Below are positions 32,585 through 40,458 of a stretch of 64,000 bases of DNA, piece by piece (position 1 is the first letter of the stretch; each line of letters opens with the position of its first letter). Under the pieces are notes generated by a model. The model was not told the DNA's origin. It searched no databases and saw only the letters and a list, made by a program, of their open reading frames with translations. Source of the stretch: an uncultured Microbacteriaceae bacterium. GTDB lineage: Bacteria > Actinomycetota > Actinomycetes > Actinomycetales > Microbacteriaceae. The stretch is taken from assembly GCA_947487835.1 (NCBI GenBank), contig CANKXX010000005.1, positions 310,001-374,000 of the forward strand. The letters run 5' to 3'. The position numbers and the translations under genes were made by a program.

Positions 32585-35539
32585 CTAGTTGGGAAGGTAG
32601 CGGTGCCGCACGGGCCCACCGTCCGCCTGGTGGGTCACGGAGTAGCCCGACGGGCGAAGGCTGGTGCCCTCGTACTCGGCGACGACCTGCACGTCCACCC
32701 TATGGCCGGCGGCGATCGACCGTGCCCAGCCGTTCTCGAGCACGCGATACGCCCCCTGGTTGAGGCTGCCGCGCATCGCGGTGAGGTTCACGCCCTCGGC
32801 CGGGCCGCCGAACAGTGCGGCGAAGAAGTGTCCGCCGTGGTCGCCGGGGAGGCGGTCCGGGACACCCGCGGTCCTCTGCTGCGCGTCGTTCCGCACGCGG
32901 TCGTCGGCGAGCACGGTCTGGTCGAGCGTGCCCTCCGCATAGGTCACTCGGCCGAGGCCGTCGGTCTCGTAGGCGTAGCGGCCGCCGTCGAGCTCGTAGC
33001 GGGTGTTCGCCTGCAGGTTCTCCTGGAGCAGCTCCGGGGTCCTGCCGTCCGGCAGCGTGTCGACGACGAGCGTCTGCTGGACCTCGGTCCGGTCCGTCGA
33101 CGGCGGCGCATCGGGGTCGAGCTGGCCGGAGGTGCCGGCCGGGTCCTGCCCGCCGGGACCGTCGTGCGGGTCCGGCGTGGGCCCGGCCCCGGACGGGGAG
33201 CCGTCTCCGTCCGGGTTCGGGGCCGGCAGGTCTGCGCCGCCGGTCCCCGGTCCGGTATCCGGATCGAGCGCGGTGCCGGCTGCGGCCTCGTCCACGTCTC
33301 GCGTGAGGATGCCGTACTCGGGGCTCAGCGCCTCCGTGGCGGACAGGGGACGGCCGAGCTCGGTGTCGAACAGCCGCACCTGGAGGCCGCCGCCCGGCTG
33401 GCCGAAGGCGGGCGCGACCTCCGAGACCTCGATGCGCACGGTGTCGGGCAGACGGCCGGTGAAGGAGTACTCGAAGTAGGGCGCGCTCAGGTTGCTGCCC
33501 GGCAGCGCCCGGTACTCGAAGGGCGTGTCGGGGAAGGAGAAGAAGTCGCCGGTCGGCCGGCCCATCCGGTCGAGCGCCTCGCCGTAGTGGCTCCGGAACG
33601 AGTCGACGTCGGTGAACTCGTAGCGGGTGCCGGGCGTGGCCCCGTCGTTGCCGGGGTACCGCGGACGGTCGTCGGGACCCATGTAGCGGGCTTCCCACTC
33701 GCTCTTCGTGTAGGCGACGCCATCGGCCCCGCGACCGTACGGCGCCTCGGGATCCGTGACGAGGTGCCGCACACCCTCCGGGATCACGGCGGGCGGACCG
33801 AAGGCCGGGTCGAGCGTGCCGGCGTCCGGCCGGGGCTGCCCGTATGCCGGGTCGATCGGATCGCCGCGGTGGTCGGGGCCGCGCTCGAAGCCGGGTCCGC
33901 GATCCGCGTCGGAGAACACCGGATCGCCCATCTCGGGGTCCCAGTCGCGCGGCGCACCGGCGCCGGGCGCATCGGGGGCGTCGGGCGCGCCCGTCCCGCC
34001 CCCTCCGCCGGAGCCGTCGGGCAGACCGCCGTCGGGCAGGCCGCCGCCGGTCCCGCCGCCGCCGGTCCCGCCGCCGCCACCGCCGGTCCCGCCGCCGCCG
34101 CCGGTCGTCGCGGTCGAGGTCGTCCCCGCGCCGTCTCCGGCCCCCGTGCGGGCGCCAACGCCGACCGGCTCGCGGACGGGCTGCGGCCCGCCGCCCTCGA
34201 CGGCGCGCGCGGGCGGCGCCTCGATGGCGGACGCCGACGGCGCCGTCGATCCGGTCCAGCCCCCGCCCGGGGTGGGGGCGAGATCGATGCCCTGGGCGGG
34301 CACGTCGGGCACGCGGACGACGGGGAGGTCGATGGTCGAGTCGAGGGCGGAGAAGTCGAGCCCGCGCAGGATCTGGGACACGGCGGGCACGGCGGTGCGG
34401 CCGATGGCCCCGGCTCCGCGCACGGCGAGGGAGGCCGGATCGAGCACGTCGACGGCCGCGGCCGTCGCCCGGATGGCGGCGGATGCGGTGCCCGCGCCCG
34501 TCTTCACCGCTCCGACGGCGGCGCCGGCCGGGATGATGATCGTCGCGACGTTGAACGTCGCGGTGCCCGCGGCGGCCCAGGGGTCCTCGCCCCACTGGTC
34601 GTAGGCGATGATCCCCTTGCCCGCGTTGAGGAGGGCCTCCTGGCCGCCGCGCACGAGGTCGCCGACGGGGCCGGGCGCGTGGGAGAGCAGCAGGCCGGTC
34701 GGGCCGGCGGTGGCCAGGCCGACGCCGAGCATCCCCAGGTTGCTCCAGGCCGCCCCGTAGGCGTCACCGCTGAACCACTCGCCGGATGCGGGGTTGTAGC
34801 CGAGCACCAGCGTCCCCAGGCCGGTGACGGTGCCCCAGATGCCGCCGACGACGACGCCGTCCCAGACGAACGACGCGACCGAGCTCGTGACCTTCTCGCC
34901 GCAGTCCTCGGTCTTCTCGACGGGCGCGCCCCAGGGCGTCTCGGCGCCCGCGGGGATCTCGTCGACGCCGTAGCCGTTCGGGTTGGCGTCGGTCGCCGCG
35001 TCGATGTGCGGGTAGCCCAGCACGTCGTAGATCCGGTTGGCGCAGGCCCGCTCCGCCGCCCAGAGCAGCACCATCTGCTCGCCGACGTCCGCGATGAGCG
35101 CGTTGTTCTTCGTGACGCTCGCCTGGTCCTCGTGCCACTCGACGGTCTTCTCCGAGGTGAGGCCCTGCGGCAGGATGGTGGTCTCGGTCACGCCGTTGCG
35201 GGTGTCGGAGACGAAGCTCCGCGCCTCGGCCTTCAGCGCCGCAAGGGCCGCTTTGATCGGCCGGATCTCGTCCGCGAGCGTGTTGAGCGCGTCGGCGACG
35301 GTGCCGACGTTGCTGCCGAACAGCTCGGCGTGCGTCTTCACCGGATCCATCACGCCGAAGAGCGTGCCGGCCTCGGGCGCCTCATAGCTGCCGCTGATGC
35401 GCTGCCACGACGACAGGATGCTGCCGCCCTGCGCCGACACGTCGCTGCCGATGAGCCGCATCTGGTTGGCGGCGATGTCGAGCATGTCCGGGTCGAGGTC
35501 GGCCCCGGGGATCTGGGAGGGATCGATCTGGGACGGCAT
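32585..35539 (-). CDS. T7SS polymorphic toxin with two C-terminal warheads (TNT NADase + DNA/RNA nuclease)
   Basis: A 984-residue secreted-toxin candidate. Residues 1-200 are Esx-like helices (two YxxxD/E-type motifs, YEAPE at 52 and YPHID at 176). Residues 215-385 are hydrophobic Gly/Ala segments that could insert in membranes. Residues 425-520 are a Gly/Pro linker. Residues 620-745 are a TNT domain: YPGNDGATPGT, DRMGRPTGDFFSFPDTPFEYRALP and FGQPGGG at 712-718, with the glutamine intact. After a second Pro/Gly linker, residues 830-984 match DNA/RNA non-specific endonucleases: DGGRYAYETDGLGR, DHGGHFFAALFGGP and NLTAMRGSLNQGAY. The layout is like CpnT with an added nuclease. The ATG overlaps the upstream stop (TAATG); immunity gene follows. 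Confidence 0.85.
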   Translation of the reverse strand: MPSQIDPSQIPGADLDPDMLDIAANQMRLIGSDVSAQGGSILSSWQRISGSYEAPEAGTLFGVMDPVKTHAELFGSNVGTVADALNTLADEIRPIKAALAALKAEARSFVSDTRNGVTETTILPQGLTSEKTVEWHEDQASVTKNNALIADVGEQMVLLWAAERACANRIYDVLGYPHIDAATDANPNGYGVDEIPAGAETPWGAPVEKTEDCGEKVTSSVASFVWDGVVVGGIWGTVTGLGTLVLGYNPASGEWFSGDAYGAAWSNLGMLGVGLATAGPTGLLLSHAPGPVGDLVRGGQEALLNAGKGIIAYDQWGEDPWAAAGTATFNVATIIIPAGAAVGAVKTGAGTASAAIRATAAAVDVLDPASLAVRGAGAIGRTAVPAVSQILRGLDFSALDSTIDLPVVRVPDVPAQGIDLAPTPGGGWTGSTAPSASAIEAPPARAVEGGGPQPVREPVGVGARTGAGDGAGTTSTATTGGGGGTGGGGGGTGGGGTGGGLPDGGLPDGSGGGGGTGAPDAPDAPGAGAPRDWDPEMGDPVFSDADRGPGFERGPDHRGDPIDPAYGQPRPDAGTLDPAFGPPAVIPEGVRHLVTDPEAPYGRGADGVAYTKSEWEARYMGPDDRPRYPGNDGATPGTRYEFTDVDSFRSHYGEALDRMGRPTGDFFSFPDTPFEYRALPGSNLSAPYFEYSFTGRLPDTVRIEVSEVAPAFGQPGGGLQVRLFDTELGRPLSATEALSPEYGILTRDVDEAAAGTALDPDTGPGTGGADLPAPNPDGDGSPSGAGPTPDPHDGPGGQDPAGTSGQLDPDAPPSTDRTEVQQTLVVDTLPDGRTPELLQENLQANTRYELDGGRYAYETDGLGRVTYAEGTLDQTVLADDRVRNDAQQRTAGVPDRLPGDHGGHFFAALFGGPAEGVNLTAMRGSLNQGAYRVLENGWARSIAAGHRVDVQVVAEYEGTSLRPSGYSVTHQADGGPVRHRYLPN
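33988..34117 (-). repeat. Gly-codon repeat tract in toxin linker
   Basis: Repeated GGC/GGG codons (read as CCGCC units on the plus strand) encode residues about 475-517, a glycine-rich linker just before the TNT warhead. Such tracts are prone to slippage. Confidence 0.6.
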
Positions 35540-35895
35540 TACTCTGCCCTCGGTCCGGGGCCGAACGGTCCGGGCGTGGGGCTCGCCGCCCGGGCGGCGG
35601 CCGCCTGGTAGTCGGTGACCATCTCGAGGTCACCCTCGACGTAGGCCGTCGTCGCGTTGTGCGCGCCGGTGAGTCCCGCCTCGACGCGCCGCGCGATGGT
35701 CTGCAGGTGCGAGCTCTGGTTCTGGAAGAAGGCCTGGAGCGCCGGCGCGACGGCGCCGCTTCCGCCCGTCGCCTCGACGGCGGTCTCGACCCAGCCCTGC
35801 AACGGCGCGAGCGCCGGTCCGAGCTTCTGAGCCTCGGTCTGCGTCGACGTGAGCACGTCCTGCACGCCGCTCGGCAGGATCCGGTAACTGGACAT
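35539..35895 (-). CDS. small Esx-like T7SS protein with YxxxD motif
   Basis: A 118-residue two-helix protein. Helix 1 runs about 8-45 (with LQGWVET near the turn), helix 2 about 50-98, and a Pro/Gly tail follows. YVEGD at 85-89 fits the YxxxD secretion motif of T7SS substrates, placed after helix 2 as in Esx/PE/EspB proteins. It lies directly before the toxin with a TAATG overlap, so it is probably its secretion partner or chaperone. I do not recognise a named family, though short actinobacterial DUFs of this shape are common beside T7SS toxins. Confidence 0.65.
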   Translation of the reverse strand: MSSYRILPSGVQDVLTSTQTEAQKLGPALAPLQGWVETAVEATGGSGAVAPALQAFFQNQSSHLQTIARRVEAGLTGAHNATTAYVEGDLEMVTDYQAAAARAASPTPGPFGPGPRAE

Positions 35896-35957
35896 GGCTA
35901 TCCCCTTGAATCGGTCGCGTGCGGAATCGGTGGCGCGAGCGCGGGCGCCAGCGCGGC

Positions 35958-36275
35958 TCAGCCGATGCTGTCGACCGCCGCCTTGGCGCGCTGCATGGCG
36001 CCCTGCGCCGCCTGGTCGTTGCTCGCGAGCGACCCCTGCAGGGTCGTGATGATGCTGCGGACCTCGGCACCGACGCGGTTCCAGCGCGCCTCCTTGGCGG
36101 CGTACTCCTCGGAGGAGCCGTCGGCCTGGTAGTCGGCCATGGCCTGCTTCACATCGTTGTCGCGCTGGTCGAGGAGGGCCTCGAGGCGGGCGGCGACGGC
36201 GTTGAAGTTGTCCTGGGCGTTCTGCGACGCGCCGAGGTCGAAGTCGCGGCGGTCGGCTGCGTTGGAGCTGGACAT
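35958..36275 (-). CDS. WXG100/ESAT-6-like protein
   Basis: A 105-residue helical-hairpin protein. The middle has ADYQADGSSEEYAAKEARWNRVG, the hallmark of a group of actinobacterial ESAT-6-like proteins in which the WxG turn is replaced by a YQADG...RW stretch. The rest is amphipathic Ala/Gln-rich helix. Likely a secreted T7SS substrate or a helper for the toxin encoded downstream. It lies 13 bp after the first WXG gene, so they are cotranscribed. No signal peptide, as expected. Confidence 0.75.
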   Translation of the reverse strand: MSSSNAADRRDFDLGASQNAQDNFNAVAARLEALLDQRDNDVKQAMADYQADGSSEEYAAKEARWNRVGAEVRSIITTLQGSLASNDQAAQGAMQRAKAAVDSIG

Positions 36276-36288
36276 CGTGATCCTTTCC

Positions 36289-36627
36289 TTACTTCGAGGA
36301 GCCGAATCGGGCGGCCTCGAAGGAGACCCCGGACTGTGCGGCGGACGTCTCGTCCACCATCTGCTGCTCGCCCTGAATGAAGGCGGTGTTCTGCTCGCTG
36401 ATGCCGGTGAGCACGGCGTTCAGCGCGCCGTTGAGCTCGACCGCGATGCGGTCGGTCTCGCCCTTGAAACGGTCGAAGGCCGCGCGGCCCGCTCCGTTGA
36501 ACCGCCCGTACAGCGGCTCACCGGCGTCGGCCAGCTGGCGGACGAGGGTGCCGAGCTCGTCGTTTGCGGACGAGGTCTTCGTGGTCAGCTGGGTGAGCGT
36601 ATCCGCTCCCATGGCGAACTTGAGCAT
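36289..36627 (-). CDS. WXG100-family protein (FNG variant)
   Basis: A 112-residue ESAT-6-like protein: helix 1 (about 8-38), turn FNGAGRAAFDRFKGE at 43-57 where WxG is replaced by FNG, helix 2 to about residue 92, and a flexible tail. First gene of the minus-strand operon that ends with toxin and immunity genes. GGAGG lies 4-5 bases before the ATG. It may form a heterodimer with the next gene's product. Divergent from the secretion-machine operon. Confidence 0.8.
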   Translation of the reverse strand: MLKFAMGADTLTQLTTKTSSANDELGTLVRQLADAGEPLYGRFNGAGRAAFDRFKGETDRIAVELNGALNAVLTGISEQNTAFIQGEQQMVDETSAAQSGVSFEAARFGSSK

Positions 36628-36666
36628 GAGGCCTCCGGTCGTGCATTCGTGGACGGGAACCGTTTC

Positions 36667-36748
36667 ACGCTACCCCGCAAACGGGGGCCGCTGGCAAGCG
36701 CGCGGGAGGAATTGGGGCGCGGGGAAGGGCCGTCGCCTCCACTAGCGT
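36667..36748. promoter_or_regulatory. divergent promoters of toxin operon and secretion-machine operon
   Basis: The same -10 hexamer TAGCGT occurs at 36667-36672 (minus) and 36743-36748 (plus) in the 168-bp gap. The two T7SS arms are probably coregulated. Both first genes have strong ribosome-binding sites, so these transcripts have leaders. Confidence 0.45.
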
Positions 36749-36795
36749 TGATGCGCCGGGCACGGGGTCTCCGGCCGGTGGGACGGGGAGGATCC

Positions 36796-37743
36796 ATGGC
36801 GGGAGCGCTGCGCGGCGAGGTCAGCTGTGGCCTCTGCGGACAGTTCCTCGCACCCCGCGATCGCTACTGCGACCGGTGCGGAACCGCGCGGGTGTCCGCC
36901 GCGTCGGGCGCCATCGTCGGCGGCTACACGGGCATGCTCGGGGGCGTCGCGCCCGCCCGCGGTCGCACCCGCGTGCTCGCCACCGCCCTCGACCTTCTCC
37001 CGCTGCTCAGCGCCGCCGGGATCGCCCTCTGGCTGATCGCGGGTGCCCCCGAGGGCGCACCCGGCGGCACAGCGTGGTGGGCCATCGCCGCGGGGCTGCT
37101 CTACGCGGCGGCGACGGTCGGTGCGCTGGCCGCCCGCGGGCGCTCCCTCGGGCGGCTCGCTCTCGGGCTGCGGACGGTCGATGACATCACCGGCGCGCCC
37201 GTGCCGCTCCGCGGACTTCTCCTCCGGTTCCCGCCGCTCACCGGGCGCACGGTGACCGCCGACCTCCGCCGCGGGCGCGACCCGCTCGACCTCGCCCGTC
37301 CGCCGCTGAGCGCGGCGGACCTCCTCGACGTGCGGTCCGCTACGCCGACCCCGCCGCGAGCCGAGCGCGCCGGCCGGCGCGCGGAGCTCCCCGCGGCCGA
37401 CAGCGTCGCCCTCGTCTTCGACACCGGGGAGCGGCTCGAGGTGGGGACGACGCTGCTCGTGGGGCGGGCACCGGCCAATCCCGACGGCCAGACGCACCCG
37501 CTCCTGCCTCTGCCCGACCTCTCGCGCACGATGTCGAAGACCCATGCCCTCCTGGAGTGGTCGGGCAGCGTGCTCTGGGTCACCGACCTCGGCTCGAGCA
37601 ACGGCACCGCCCTCGTCAGCCCCGACGGCGAGCGCCAGCTCCTCCTCCCGGGACTCCGCGGCGCCGCGGCGCCGGGCTGGACCGTCGAGCTCGGCGACCG
37701 CAGCGTCTCCGTCCGCCCCAGCACCCTGCCGGTGAGCTCATGA
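36796..37743 (+). CDS. zinc-ribbon / RDD / FHA-domain membrane protein of the T7SS locus
   Basis: A 315-residue protein in three parts: an N-terminal zinc ribbon (CGLCGQFLAPRDRYCDRCG, 11-29), an RDD-like membrane domain (hydrophobic helices about 54-75 and 80-108, with GRSLGRLALGLRTVDD), and a C-terminal FHA domain (VGRAPANPDGQ, LSRTMSKTHALLEW, DLGSSNGT) that binds phosphothreonine. FHA proteins often regulate or assemble secretion systems. ATG start with GGGGAGG. First gene of the machine operon, whose next gene overlaps it by ATGA. Confidence 0.85.
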   Translation: MAGALRGEVSCGLCGQFLAPRDRYCDRCGTARVSAASGAIVGGYTGMLGGVAPARGRTRVLATALDLLPLLSAAGIALWLIAGAPEGAPGGTAWWAIAAGLLYAAATVGALAARGRSLGRLALGLRTVDDITGAPVPLRGLLLRFPPLTGRTVTADLRRGRDPLDLARPPLSAADLLDVRSATPTPPRAERAGRRAELPAADSVALVFDTGERLEVGTTLLVGRAPANPDGQTHPLLPLPDLSRTMSKTHALLEWSGSVLWVTDLGSSNGTALVSPDGERQLLLPGLRGAAAPGWTVELGDRSVSVRPSTLPVSS

Positions 37744-38837
37744 GAACGGTCCCCACCTCCGGCGTGCCGCATCCGCTGGCCGACGCATCCGGGGACGCCG
37801 TCGTCACGGAGTCCCGCTCCCCCGTCGTCTTCCTCACCCAGGGGCGGGTCAGTTTGCTCGCCGCCGCGCGGGACGCCGGACGGCCGGTGATCCTCGCGAC
37901 GGACGAGCACTCCGTGCTCACCCCGGCGTTCGCCGAGGTCTGGCGCGAGGCGGGTGCGGCCTGGGTGGTCCGGGAGGCGGGCGGGACGCTCCGCGAGGGG
38001 TTCACCGGGCGGGCCCTGCCGACGGTGGAGTCCGTGCTCACGGCGACCCCGGCGCGCACCCTCGACGACGTCTCGGCACGGTTCCTGCGCCCGACCGCCG
38101 CCACCGCGGTCGAGCTCGCCGCCGTGCTGTCGGTGCGTCATCGCGCCAGGGACACGACCCTCCTCGGCGCGGCCGCCGAGCGGCTCGCCGAAGCGGCCGA
38201 GGCCCCGCTCACCGGATGGGGGCCGCACGAGCCCGTCGGCCTGCCCTGGGACCGCGACGGCATGACGGCGTTCCTCCGCGGGCGGATGCCGATCGACGCC
38301 GCCGTCGTGGTCACCGGGCCGGGAACGGCCGGCACCGTCACGGCCCGCCGCACCGGCCAGGGCGTCGAGGAGATCACCCGCCTCGTTCTGTCCGCCGGCG
38401 TTCCGACGTCGACCGCCTTCGAGGGGCGGCTCGCCGCGATGACCCAGGCGCTCGCCGGTCTCGCCGCCACCGCCATGCCGCTCGCCGGGATGCTCCTGGC
38501 CCGCCCCGGGCGCGTCGACCTGTGCCTGCCCCCGCTGCTCCCCCTCCCCCCGACGCCCCTCGCGCTGCTCATCGGCCCACCCGGGGTGAAGGACCTGGCC
38601 CTCGACACCGCGCGGATGACCGCCGAGTTCGGGGCGATCGTGGTGGGGCGGCCCCGCATCCCCGGGCTGCTGTTCCCGCTCGGCCGGCTGGGGGAACCGA
38701 CCTGGCTGCGGCTGGATGCCATACTCGGCACCGTCGACCGCGGGCTCCTGGACCGGGCGCTCGGACGCACGGCGGACCTGCTGCGCTCCGCGGCGCGCCC
38801 GGACACGGAACAGGGAGGGGACACGCGTGTCGGCTGA
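37740..38837 (+). CDS. T7SS-associated protein of unknown function
   Basis: A 365-residue soluble protein I cannot place with certainty; it may belong to the DUF6177 family that I associate with actinobacterial T7SS loci. Visible features are SPVVFLTQGRVSLLAAARDAGRPVILATDEHS at the start (written as separate strand and helix), a central LPWDRDGMTAFLRGRMPIDAAVVVTGP, and a hydrophobic C-terminal LPPLLPLPPTPLALLIGPP. No signal peptide or clear membrane helix. It overlaps both neighbours, so tightly coupled in the eccD/eccC operon. Could be an EspG-like chaperone or membrane-associated adaptor by position only. Confidence 0.6.
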   Translation: MRTVPTSGVPHPLADASGDAVVTESRSPVVFLTQGRVSLLAAARDAGRPVILATDEHSVLTPAFAEVWREAGAAWVVREAGGTLREGFTGRALPTVESVLTATPARTLDDVSARFLRPTAATAVELAAVLSVRHRARDTTLLGAAAERLAEAAEAPLTGWGPHEPVGLPWDRDGMTAFLRGRMPIDAAVVVTGPGTAGTVTARRTGQGVEEITRLVLSAGVPTSTAFEGRLAAMTQALAGLAATAMPLAGMLLARPGRVDLCLPPLLPLPPTPLALLIGPPGVKDLALDTARMTAEFGAIVVGRPRIPGLLFPLGRLGEPTWLRLDAILGTVDRGLLDRALGRTADLLRSAARPDTEQGGDTRVG

Positions 38838-39123
38838 TCGCGACGTCGTTCTGCTCGAAACGGTGCGCACCCACCGCGCCCGGCTGCTCGCCGCATTCCT
38901 CTTCGGCGACCTCGAGGAGCGCCGGGTTGTCAACGACAACCGCAAGCGGGTGATCGGCAGCATGGTGCTCGCGGCCGTGGTCTGCGCCGGCTGCGTCGGG
39001 TTCTCGTTCGTCACGACGCTCCTGGCCGAGCAGGCGGCCGAGCGCGCCCAGCAGCAGCAGCAGTTCGTGGTGCCGTCCCCCGCACCGACGGTGCGCGGCG
39101 GCGATCGGGAGGCGGGTCGATGA
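38827..39123 (+). CDS. short membrane protein resembling the EccB N-terminus
   Basis: A 98-residue protein: cytoplasmic helix VRTHRARLLAAFLFGDLEER with NDNRKR, one transmembrane segment (about 42-66), then a Gln/Pro tail outside. The order 'H-R ... basic DxxR-K/R, TM helix' is like the cytoplasmic and membrane start of EccB, but the large periplasmic EccB domain is missing. The GTG start lies inside the preceding gene and the stop overlaps eccD (ATGA-type), so it is a real operon member. A stripped EccB substitute is an inference. Confidence 0.55.
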   Translation: MSADRDVVLLETVRTHRARLLAAFLFGDLEERRVVNDNRKRVIGSMVLAAVVCAGCVGFSFVTTLLAEQAAERAQQQQQFVVPSPAPTVRGGDREAGR

Positions 39124-40457
39124 GGACGGAGTTCACGCGGCTGACGGTCGTCGGCGCGTCCCGCAAGGCGGAGCTCGTGGTGCCGAACGACGAGTCGGTC
39201 GGCGCGCTCATCCCGCGCCTGATGGACCTGCTCGAGGAGAAGGCCGGGTCCGTCGCCCGGCCGCTCGCCCTGGTCCGCTCGACGGGCGAGCAGCTGGACG
39301 CGTCGCTGAGCCCCGCGGAGCAGCAGGTGAGCGACGGTGACCTGCTGAGGCTCGTGCGCCAGGACGAGGCACCCCCGCCCCCCGAGGTGGCCGACGTGAC
39401 GGACGTGCTGGCCGACTCGCACGCGGACCGCCGCGGGCTCTGGTCGGACCGGTTCCGCGAGACGACGGGCGCGGCCGGCATCGGCGCCCTGTCGCTCGCC
39501 GCGGGTTCGTCCGCGCTCGGCGGGCGGGACGGCGGGCTCCTCGGCTGGGTGCTCGCCGCACTCGTCGTGCTCGCCGTGATCGCGGGACGGGCCGGCTCGC
39601 GCTGGATCGCGCACGCGCTGACGGCCGCCGCGGTGGGCGTCTCGCTCCCCCTCGCCGTGGCGCTCAGCGGAACCTGGCGCAGCGACGTGCTCGCCGACGC
39701 CCCCGCCGGCGCGTCCGCCGCCTTCACCGCCCTCCTCGCGGCGGCGCTCGTGCAGGGCGTGCTCGCCCTCGGCATCGGGATCGGCGACCGCAGGCGGCCC
39801 GTGCTCGCGGGCGGCCTGATGGGTGTCGCGCTCGCGGTGCTGCCCCTGGTCGCCGCTCGGCTCGGGATGGGCGCGACGGAGTCCCTCGCGGTCGGCGCGG
39901 TCGTCGCGGCCGTCGCCTGCGGGCTCATCCCCTGGTACGCCATGTCGATCTCCGGGCTGACCGGGCTCGACGACCAGGTCGTCGAGGGCAGGCAGCGCAG
40001 GCGCGACACCGTGCTGCTCACCGTCAACGGCGCCTACCGGACGCTGACCTGGTGCGCGTTCGCCGTCGCGGCGCCGCTCGCGCTGTGCGCCGCGGCCCTC
40101 ACGGTCTCGCTCGACCTCTGGGCCGCCGGGCTCGGGGTCGCGGTTGCCGCGATCACGGCGCTGCGCACGCGGGCGTTCCCGCTCGCCGCCCAGGCCATGG
40201 CGCTCTGGGCCGCCGTGGCCGTCGTCGTGCTCGCCGGTGTCCTCGCGTCGCCGCTGCTGCCCCACGGCATCGAGGTTCCCCTGCTCGCCGCCGCGGCGCT
40301 CGTGACGGTGGCCCTCGTCGGGATCCGGCCGGCGACGCACCAGCGGGCCTCGCTGCGCCGGCTCGGCAACGCCGTCGAGGCGATCGCCGTGATCGCCCTG
40401 CTGCCGCTGCTGCTCGGGGTGTTCGACGTGTACGCCGACCTGCTCGGGGCGTTCTGA
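39120..40457 (+). CDS. eccD: T7SS membrane channel component EccD
   Basis: A 445-residue protein with a ubiquitin-like YukD domain (1-80: LTVVGASRKAELVVPNDESV ... LSDGDLLRLV-like) followed by about eleven transmembrane helices (115-445). This is the EccD architecture; EccD lines the export channel of mycobacterial ESX systems. It starts within the stop of the EccB-like stub and is followed 1 bp later by the ParA-like gene. Length fits, although EccD is usually somewhat longer in mycobacteria. Confidence 0.88.
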   Translation: MRTEFTRLTVVGASRKAELVVPNDESVGALIPRLMDLLEEKAGSVARPLALVRSTGEQLDASLSPAEQQVSDGDLLRLVRQDEAPPPPEVADVTDVLADSHADRRGLWSDRFRETTGAAGIGALSLAAGSSALGGRDGGLLGWVLAALVVLAVIAGRAGSRWIAHALTAAAVGVSLPLAVALSGTWRSDVLADAPAGASAAFTALLAAALVQGVLALGIGIGDRRRPVLAGGLMGVALAVLPLVAARLGMGATESLAVGAVVAAVACGLIPWYAMSISGLTGLDDQVVEGRQRRRDTVLLTVNGAYRTLTWCAFAVAAPLALCAAALTVSLDLWAAGLGVAVAAITALRTRAFPLAAQAMALWAAVAVVVLAGVLASPLLPHGIEVPLLAAAALVTVALVGIRPATHQRASLRRLGNAVEAIAVIALLPLLLGVFDVYADLLGAF

Positions 40458-40458
40458 C

